A stretch of 64,000 nt of DNA from Lineus longissimus (taxonomy: Eukaryota > Nemertea > Pilidiophora > Heteronemertea > Lineidae), in contig NC_088308.1 of assembly GCF_910592395.1 (NCBI RefSeq), forward strand, positions 20,847,501-20,911,500, given 5' to 3'. This document shows positions 55,301-64,000 of this stretch, piece after piece. Within the stretch, counting starts at the first letter, position 1. The number at the start of each line of letters is the position of its first letter. The notes below the pieces were generated by a model. It had not been told where the DNA came from. It ran no database searches and saw only the letters and a program-made list of their open reading frames with translations. The position numbers were made by a program, and so were the translations under genes.

Positions 55301-58300
55301 AACAAAATACATCGAACACATCGAAAGGCAAACCCAATGGTTAAACATATCGATATTTACACAATGTTTAATGCATATTGATGACAGATACAAGCTGGTG
55401 ATATCCACATTACCATTCAGTTTTGGAGGGTAATTTGCGTGTATTGGAAGAATATCTTGTAAATATGTCAAATTTGATGTGATTTATCGCCAACTATCGA
55501 TGACATTCTTTACATTTATTCCTTCACTTTGTCAAGGCGTGAATTCTTGTCAAAGTAATATTGCAAACATGATAAGTTGGGGCCTAATAATAACGTCGTT
55601 TGTCAGGGCTTTCTGGCCGAACAACCTCATCCAAAAGCAATAAAATCACCGAACCGTTCCAATCACAGGTACTCACTGTTAACAGTTTAAGGTGAAATGA
55701 CCTGTTCGCATTTGTCAACCTTTATATCATGAAAATGATATTTGTGATTTACCGACAAGTCATGATTGATATCCTGCAAAACCTCCACGGAGTCTTACCA
55801 TGTACGTTTGTACATGTGGTAAAATATTTATTATCATACATGTTTCTACTCAAGATACGATTTTATGCATGTATACATCTTTGGCTCACATCAAAAACGA
55901 TCTTGGCCAGAAGATAACAATGAAAACGGTGTCAAATCATTCAAGAGGACTTCTTGAAAAAGCTTTTAAAGAGGTATTTTAATCGTCACTGTTGTCGAAC
56001 TCGGTCACGTCGCATACAACATTTATTTAAATAAAAGAAAATATGATAAAACTTCAAGGACTTTTAAAAATTCCTTGGCGTTTTATCAAATCGTTCTAAA
56101 ATTCGCAGGACAAATGTGTAAGCCACGTTGGAAATAACCCACCATTTCTTTGCAGGAAACCGAGCAGATGTGGCAGACAGGGAGGAGCTACAGAGTCGAG
56201 TGTCGTCCAGACTCTCTCGGGCGTCAGTTCAGTCCAGACTGGAAATTGACGAGGTGGGTTAGGCTTGTAATATTTTCTCATGATTTTAACTCATCCATCC
56301 CAGCGTAATTTCTCATGATATCTTTATCGAACCCGGCATGTCTACTCAGAACTTTTGCATATATATAGTTTAGTTGAGAAATATCTTCATCTTGCAGCTT
56401 TGGTATTCGAATGCAACGTCCTGCCTGGATTTCCTTTTAGGGAACTTTTCAAATGATTGAAATACAACTCTCTTTATAATTCGTACTTCGTCGTTCGTAG
56501 TTCTTCGTTTGGATTGCGAAATCTGCCTATCGTCGCTTATCTGACAAAATGCTATTTGTGATTTGAAGTATTTATTATTTTCCTTCTTATATATGCTTCT
56601 GCAGCTCGAGATGTTGCTGAGGAAAAAGGCCAAGGGGGCATTTTATGAAATCAGGAAGCGCTTCAAAGACAATGATCCGGAACAGAAAGGAAACGTTACA
56701 AGGTACGTAATTATCTAATTACTCCAGAAATTCATTCTCCATCAGAACTATCCTAGTATATCTGTGTCAGACGAATGCTCCACCCTCGCTTGCCTCTACG
56801 CCAAGGGACAGACGTAGCGTAAGAGAAGGCACTGTGCGCTTGCGTGAGAACGAGTAAGTGGAAGGGATCGCGTATGGAGAAAGACACTGTCACCGTTTTT
56901 ATCTAACAAGGGTTCAGCGGATCAATGTTTTTCTATAAATAATTATTTCGGTGACCACTGTTACAATATTTAAAACAAAAAATGGTGATGTTGTTGTGTT
57001 TTGTTATGTCAACTATACATAATATTTCCATCTTATTATCTTCAGGGAAGCCCTAGCCCGGATTGTCATCTCATTAATCCAGCGCCCGATAAGCCAGTCA
57101 CATTTCAACAAACTGATGGACAGAATGGGCTACAAAGATAAACAGATTGTCAGTTACACAGAGTTCTGCAGCCTGTTCCGAGAGACTGATTCTTCAGAGT
57201 ACCCGAGATGGATGGATCCAGTGCAGAGACACTACCAGGATAAGGTTGTAATGGGGGCTGACGAGGTACACATTAACCTCAAAGAGAAAGCAAAGCAAAG
57301 GTGAGAAAGTCATGGTTAACTTGGATAAATGTAAATCTCAAAAAGAAGACTCACTGCACACACTATGCGATGACGTCATACGGCAGGCTCATCCCCTACT
57401 GGCCAAAGGTTAAGCTAATCCCTTCCTGCGTGCGAATCGAAACACGTGGTCGCAGTTTAAAAAAACGACTGATCGAAAAAGTGCTATATAATGTGATTTA
57501 TTTTGGAGTGTACGTTATTTAGTATTTTGACTCCAAGTTATATCCAACCAATAGCTTGCGCGGACCAAATATAAAGGAACGGACTATAGCCTAAATAATC
57601 AAACTTTGTACCTTCGTTTAAATTTTATGAATTTGTTTCATCCAGATTCCTCGACTTGGCTGAACTGATTCCTCAATGCAACCCGGGAGGCTCTGGCAGA
57701 ATCATGAAACACGAGTTCCGAAATATGCTTAACAAAAACCTCTTCTTCATGGATGATGCGGAGTTCGACAAATTGTGGCGCATGTAAGTTCTTCTTATCA
57801 TCATCTTATCATATCATCGCCGTCAGCGTCATCGTCAGCGCGCGCAGTCGTCATTATCATTCTCTCCAGCTTTATCATCGTCTCTTTGGGACAACGGCTG
57901 TATTTTTCTCACTCACTTTGCATCAGCAGACTCCCGGGGAAGTCCATTCCCCGGCTGCTTAACTTTCCATTCATGACATTGTGTCCTGTTGCAGGTATGA
58001 CGAGGGAGATACAGGCATCATTGCCGGGGAAACCCTCATGAACAGACTTGGCATTAGTCTAAGGTCGGGCACAGGAAAGTTACAGCCAATCCACGAGTCA
58101 AATAGTAAGTATATAACAGCAGCTTGTCGTGACGGACTCAAGAAATCTCTTGCTTATGATGGCTTCTGGTGATATTTCTCGGGTGACTTCGATTGAACTA
58201 TCGCCATCTATGCGGGAAGTGCCTAACTGCCGATATGAAGTGGTAAGCTTGTATGCGCCTTTATACATGTATGTAGGCTTTCCCTAAAGTTTTCCGCATG

Positions 58301-61300
58301 CAACTCTGCTGACTCCCGGGTTAGTACTGCTCCTAAGAAACCCCATGTATAAAAATAGCGTCGAACAGGGACGTGGAAAGACTGACGTTTCAGTTGCAAA
58401 ATGTTCAGTAATCCTTTAATACAACCTAAAATAAGAATTTACACTTCAGGAGAAAACAAGGAGAATGCCCTACCGACAAGCGGGAGCAGACGATACGAAA
58501 TAGAGAGGCAGAAATCACTGGATGTAGAGAAATGGCTGAAAAACAAATTCAGGGAAGGATTTAGGTCAATGAAGGAGAAATTCGAACACTTTGATGCTGA
58601 TAAGAAGGGAATTGTAAGTAAAGACATATACCGCTATACCTTTAAGGTTAATGGCTTTCATACATCGAGAAACGAAATTTGATACGTGGCTTTCGGCATT
58701 TTGTTTGTAGCCATTCCTGGTATCAGACTGTAGATTGTCATCTGGATTTGCATTTGGTGTACAATTTTGTAGCGTCCCCAAATTTACCATAATTGCTTTC
58801 TTTTCCAGGTTAATTTTGACCATTTCTTGGACGTCTTAGCGGAAAACGGTCTTCATCTCGAGAAGTCATATTTGAACAAATTCTTTGCCCGATGTCAACT
58901 GTCGGTGTCGAAAGAAGGGGTTCCATACTATGACTTCCTACACAAGTTCCAGGACAGAAGCGAAGCTGGCATGCCGCATAATATACTCACAGATCCAAAA
59001 CATAGGTAAGTCATGAATAGTTAGTTAATCCTATAGAAGTTTCAACATTTCGGGACATCTTGAACCAAACTATTGTACATTTCAAACTTCTACACTGCAT
59101 TTCTTTCTTTCAGGTACAACACATCGAGGTCTGGTAGTCCCGGAGCCAAGTCATCCACAAGTATTATCGAAGCTCAAATGATGAATATGTTCCAGAGAGA
59201 CTTCTTGTCTTTACTTGGAATATTCCAGTAAGTGACGTCCCTGCATCTTAAATGAGAAGAAACACACAGGATCAGGACGTGAAACAGCACGCTAGCAAAA
59301 CATATCCCGAAATTCCATCGTATCACAGTATAACTGTCAGTGTCAGCTGCTGAAGACCCTGGACCATTGAAAATATAGGCGTATTGCATTTAAGACTTGA
59401 GCACAGATTCATCCATTTTATATCGGTTTTGAATACCGAGTACGCAGAAAACCTCCTCATTCTCCATACACGTTCCCGTTATGTTACTCATCTCTCACAA
59501 CGCATGCATAATAGGGCTATTAATGCTTTGCTTCAGCGCTGGGAAGTTTATTAGACGGCAATCTAGCATAAAAGTTGAATGGAGAATCATATAAGACAAA
59601 ATCATAATAGTGAAGAGATAGAGGTTTACTACCAAGAGGAAATATGGACTCAGCATTATTGCTTCCATTTGAATTTTCAGCAAAATTGACAAATATGGCA
59701 CAGACCTGATCTCGCAGGAGGAGTTCCGCGCTGCCATCGAGAGCCGCTTCAGCCTGGCGATGACGGACGACCAGTTCCGCGGACTGATAGACAGAGTCCC
59801 CCTGAACAGAGACGGCTTGGTGAAGTATGCAGACTTCATGGCACAATTTGATACGAAGTGAGTATTTGGACCAAAAGGAAACGTTTTTGGCATTCTGGTA
59901 AATAGGTTTGATCAACGAGGGACACTGTAATGGTAAAATGGCCCATGAGGAGAGCAATTTACAGAAACTGTTTCTTGAAATGTGGTCTTTCAAAACGGAT
60001 CTTGAAGGCTGGGTTACCAGTGACGAGTGGTGTATAGTCATTGATTTTTTCCATCAACCCAACTCTCAAATACGTCAGTCTCTATTGTTTTAGGGGTAAA
60101 GCGAAGAGCCTGTTCGAAGAGCGAGAACAGCACGTACCGGTGGCAGTGAGGACGCCGAGTCCGCTGGAAATGCTTCAAGAGGGTGAGGAGGCGATGGACT
60201 TGGACGTACCCGCACCAGAGAGGATTGTCATCCACCAGGACGAGTTGGTGGAGGACTTCCCCAACCACCGCCCGACGCTCGTCCTGTTCGGGGCGATCAA
60301 GGACCTGCTGAAGAGGCGATTCCAAGACGTGGAGAGGGCATTCTATGACATCGATGAGTATAACTCAGGAAAGCTCACCCAGGATATGATGTACAATTTA
60401 TTGAAAAGGTGCGTATGTTTTACAAAACCAACATGCTTTGACGAATGTCATGATAGTTCCCAATTGCCGACTGAGACAATGTGTGACGTCAATGTACACA
60501 GTTTTCTCTCATTTTTGTTTTTGTTTACTATTCCGATCTTCATTCATCTGTTACAAGGGGCGAAAAGCCAAACTTCATATCTATGAAGATACTTGAATAT
60601 ATGAAAGTGCGCCAGGCCATGGTTCCCCGTTGGTGTTGTTTTCAATAAAAAGTACCATATTGGCGTCATTGATCAAGGGTTGTCGAGACAATGTGTTTTG
60701 CGCATAAATGCACTATAGAGTGTCTCTATAATCACCAATCGTAACTTTCATCCAACTTTTTCCGGCTTCCAGGTTCGATTTCCATCCGGAAATCAGTCGT
60801 GGTGAGATCCGAGACCTCTGGGATACGTTCATCACCAATCAGAACAACAGCCTCGAGTATCATCAGTTCATCCGCCATTTTGGCTACTCTCTCCGGTCGG
60901 CTGCTTTCCCCAACGCGAAGGTGTGTCCCCCGAAGAAGGGCGACTCTGACATGATGATGAGGTCGAGGAAACTGAATGCAGCGTCCGATATGCTGCAGGA
61001 CAATGTCAGAGCTAAGGTAACATTAAAGTCACTAACTTATCTTCTGAGAACAGTAGCTGCTTCGTATAAATCAGAACTGGTGATGCTCCAATGACCGTGT
61101 CACAACTGACAATGATTTTATGGAGGAAACCTGCATTGCCGTCTTCCGTACTATCCTAAAAAAGTTTCAGTTTCATTTTTGTGCCTGAATTTCTTGCAGA
61201 TCGAGTATCTCTGGGATGACCTGAGACAGGAGTTCCTGGGCATGGATCCTCACCGCACAGGCTTCGTGGAGATAGACACATTCAGAGACATCCTCATCGA

Positions 61301-62583
61301 CCTGAACATCCACCTGAGCGACTATGAGCTCAACAAGTTATCAAGACAGTTTGACTTGAAAAAGGACGGAAGGTAATAAGACAGAAGGTCACATTAGGGA
61401 GTTTTCGAATCAGTGTTTTCAAACTCGACTGCTTCTAATCTATAACGTGCGTTTGAACTGCTGGAGTCGCCAAAAGTTTTCTACGATTAAGTGCTTTTGA
61501 GCTGCTTCATTGATACCTCAGAAGTCTCCTACGATTGGCTATTTTTTACTTCTATGAACCAGAATCTAAATTTTTTTGATCCAACCAAAAATTATTTTTG
61601 CAGAATATCTTACATTGAACTGCTGAAGCCATACGCCATAAAACGTCAGACTTGGCGTCACGGAAACAATATGCTGTCCCTTCTGACCCACCCGGCCCCT
61701 GAGTTACCCATCGGAGATATAGTGGAACCTCCACAGAAAGGCCTTTATGGAATCACGGCCAAGTTAAGACAAAAGGTAGGTACTGCATGGCGTCATTCAT
61801 AGACCCTTCATTGACCAGGCCCTGGTTGTTGAAAACGAGTTTTGTCACAATACGACGGCGTTAACTTAACCTGGAGATCTCCTTTATAAGAAGTTCTTTC
61901 GACATTAATCAAGCGTTACTGACAAAAATTGTTTTGAACAACCGAATTGTGACTTGAGACAGCATACAAATCAAATCTATTCGCAGTAGGATGAGAGCTC
62001 AAATCATCAATCTGTGGCTATGTATCTCCTCTACTTCTAATCACATGAATCGTGGATAAATTAGTTAAGCCTTCAGTCTTTTTATCGCCAGCACCCCTGG
62101 CGACTGGGACGGATTTGCCACCAGGTCTATATATGGTGAAAGGAATAGAGTTAGCTCGTTATAATAATATGGTCGCGACAGAGTCCGTCCACATCCATTA
62201 CGCGAGTAGTGTACCTCGACAGCAAAGACAAAACATGTTAAACAGGATTTTCATTTAATACTGTCTTTACTTAGTGCAATCCATTCGGTTTTCCCCTATG
62301 AAGTATTGTTGATCTTCTGTTGCAGCTTGCGGGTGACTGGAAGACCCTGAGGCGAGCCTTCAAGAAACTTGACCAGGCCAACGTAGGGTACCTCTCACTC
62401 CCAGAGTTCAGGACAGTACTGAGGTTAGCCAATGTGCTCCTGGACGAGGAGGAGGTGTATCACGTGATGACGGAGTTCGACGAGGGCATGACGGGAAAAA
62501 TATCTTATGATAGGTTTTTGAACACTATGACGCCGAATACCCGACAAAGCCAGCGGGTGAATCTCGGGCCGACGAAACAGTAG
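49328..62583 (+). CDS. EFCAB6: Multi-EF-hand protein, EFCAB6-like
   Basis: Fifteen exons join in frame: 49328-49679, 56156-56253, 56605-56702, 57046-57300, 57646-57783, 57995-58104, 58450-58613, 58809-59005, 59114-59227, 59681-59857, 60094-60408, 60773-61016, 61200-61372, 61604-61775, 62326-62583; 954 residues. After a Ser/Pro/Gly-rich N-terminus (1-117), at least nine EF-hand-like helix-loop-helix units follow. Examples are NDPEQKGNVT, YDEGDTGIIA, FDADKKGIVN, IDKYGTDLIS, IDEYNSGKLT, MDPHRTGFVE, FDLKKDGRIS and FDEGMTGKIS. Most lack acidic residues at loop positions 3, 5 or 12, so few can bind calcium well; FDLKKDGRISYIEL keeps D1, D5 and E12. Large arrays of degenerate EF-hands match EFCAB6 (DJ-1-binding protein, sperm/axoneme); human is about 1,500 residues, so this is shorter. 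Start ATG 49328 follows an A-rich leader (AAGATGT). The assignment to EFCAB6 rather than another EF-hand array is moderate. Confidence 0.75.
50711..50910. mobile_element. 200-base MITE with TAGGGCCGTTTAGACGAC termini
   Basis: Left end TAGGGCCGTTTAGACGAC, right end GTCGTCTAAACGGCCCTA, a perfect 18-base inverted repeat; internal ATCCGGAT words recur in both orientations. The flanks are AT-rich repeats of ATAAT, compatible with a TAA target duplication (Harbinger-like) or a 5-base duplication; they cannot be distinguished. Non-coding. Confidence 0.75.
51580..52030 (+). repeat. Degenerate minisatellite, GCCATCAGCGCAACAACAGTTG units
   Basis: Imperfect units of about 50-65 bases, each with (G/C)CCATCAGC(G)CAACAACAGTTG-like cores, recur about seven times. 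Open frames on both strands through this stretch result from the repeat, not from selection for coding. Confidence 0.55.
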
Positions 62584-64000
62584 AATAGGCAATGACGTTG
62601 CTGTGAAGTCGTCAGGGCCCGTTGCTGCTTGTTTCAGAACCCATTGTCTTTGATAGAGGTGTTTTCACAGCTCGTAACGGCTCCCAGATGATTTCACAGT
62701 AGAATATTATGTGAACTTGAAAGCTGTGATGATTTGTTGTCAAAGATTGTAAATGATGCGGTTTAAAGTGATCTCCCGGCCTTCTGGTTGTGACTATGTC
62801 CGTGCAAAACCAATGTGTGATGAATGGAAACACCACGGAATCTCTCACAGCGGGGAAATATTCTTGGTCTCATCGAAAGGCGTGAAGGAAGGAGGTTGTT
62901 TCGTCAGATCAATTTCATAGACAACTTAACAAGGCTCAGGAACGCGAGCCCGATACGAATACAGCACTTGTGTTATAGGAAGGTGGTGGCCTCTATAGGT
63001 CGAGCTGGAGATGATGTATTGGGATATCAGCATGATTGTGTTAGCCACCTTCGCACTGGGACGAGGACTTTGTGTATGGGCATATTTTCTGTCTTGCTTT
63101 TGGAGAATATAGGCTCCCAGCTCTAACAGAACCTTATAATCGTATGATAATTTCAACTAATCTCCACTGACAGGGTTTATTTAGATTGCCGCTTGACAAT
63201 CATTCAATCATTTCATTTTAGATCTAGACACAGGCGCTTTTGCAAATTCTAAAATATGATGGAAACCGTATTGTTTAACGGTTTGAACTCGGACAGAGTT
63301 ATGAATTGAATTGCTGACTAATAAGTTTGGGATCCTGACTGCACTTAGCTGTCATGGTCGAACTCTATAAACACTGAGGCTTACTGTGTTCAAGTGTGGC
63401 CTCGCCAGTGGTCGTAGGGCAGTTTCGCGGTTAGAATGTTGGGTGATTGATACCAGTTAGCCTGTTAAACAATGTGATAAATTCACACAGATGCCAAATC
63501 TTGATTTGATACAGTTGTGCTGTTATGTTTTAATTAAATCCATTATGCAAAGTTTGTATATTGTTGTATTATACAATGTAGCTCCAAAGCCTAGAATGTG
63601 ATAACTATCTTTTTGAGAGTGACTGCCATTAATGTTAACCCCAAATTTGAAGTTCGGTGTTGCCAATTTGGAATGGACCATGCAGTTTAACAAACGCACC
63701 AAATAACTTGCACCTAGCGCACGATGCCCTTCTCACATATCAAAGAATTTCTTGTATTTTTGTACCTTTCCAAAAAAGGACGAAAGAAAAAATTAATTTT
63801 GGATTGGACAGGACGTATATATATATCGATAAAGTTTGTCTCTTCCGAGGACGGCGCCGCCGTCGTGGAAATCGGTCACAATCAGCACAGCATTTGCGGG
63901 CACCGCGGGCGAAAAAGCTAAAATGCGGTTGGAGCGGGTTAGGGTATAGGCCTAGGTTGTGAATATTTTTGTATATTTTCGTATCCTATGTCCAACTGTG
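62584..64000. other. 3' flank of the EF-hand gene to the window end
   Basis: Contains the 3' UTR after TAG 62581-62583. No additional gene, RNA or repeat is supported; short frames near 63.7-63.9 kb show no recognisable feature. Confidence 0.45.

Larger units (their letters stand above)
49680..56155 (+). other. 6.5-kb first intron of the EF-hand gene
   Basis: The donor TTCG|GTAAGT at 49679/49680 and acceptor TTTGCAG at 56155 are in matching phase 1, so no exon is required inside. The interval holds a MITE (50711-50910), a degenerate minisatellite (51580-52030) and otherwise AT-rich sequence. An alternative promoter or alternative exon inside cannot be excluded. Confidence 0.55.

Overview
This window is nuclear DNA from an animal, most likely a marine invertebrate. 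Every gene but one is split by GT-AG introns with matching phases, the intergenic DNA is AT-rich, and there are many small inverted-repeat transposons. The palindrome AGGCCTA and runs of TACATGTA recur throughout, a flavour I associate with lophotrochozoan and non-vertebrate deuterostome genomes. I cannot name the species from sequence alone.

Layout, left to right. (1) 317-3854 (-): 5' part of a flavin amine oxidase (MAO family) gene that runs off the left edge. (2) 4775-7553 (+): a DPY30-motif coiled-coil protein (DYDC-like), head to head with gene 1. (3) 10292-11218 (-): an intronless RING/B-box protein. (4) 13927-18406 (+): a death-domain protein that also carries a TRADD-N-like domain, in the opposite order to vertebrate TRADD. 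(5) 18467-21699 (-): a homologue of C16orf89 (UPF0764), tail to tail with gene 4 and only 60 bases from its stop. (6) 22.7-26.3 kb: a gene-poor, transposon-rich interval with a fold-back element whose arms are tandem arrays. (7) 26368-34067 (+): a complete 19-exon PIWI-clade Argonaute (PIWIL1-like). (8) 36609-37948 (+): a homologue of C2orf68 (UPF0561). (9) 38.8-42.6 kb: a transposon-rich block with a short two-exon 60-residue gene model and three inverted-repeat elements nested inside each other. (10) 43028-47640 (+): USP39/Sad1, the tri-snRNP ubiquitin-protease-like factor. (11) 49328-62583 (+): a 15-exon, 954-residue protein with many degenerate EF-hands (EFCAB6-like), with a 6.5-kb first intron. 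The remainder is 3' flank.

I rebuilt each gene by joining exons at consensus splice sites and checking that the reading phase carries across every junction; the eight multi-exon host genes close exactly. These are unrelated genes, not an operon. Linking themes are genome defence (a PIWI gene with a fold-back transposon just upstream), splicing (USP39), cilium/sperm-type proteins (DYDC-like, EFCAB6-like) and innate signalling (death/TRADD-N, RING/B-box). C2orf68 and USP39 are also neighbours in human, so this pair is probably ancient microsynteny.
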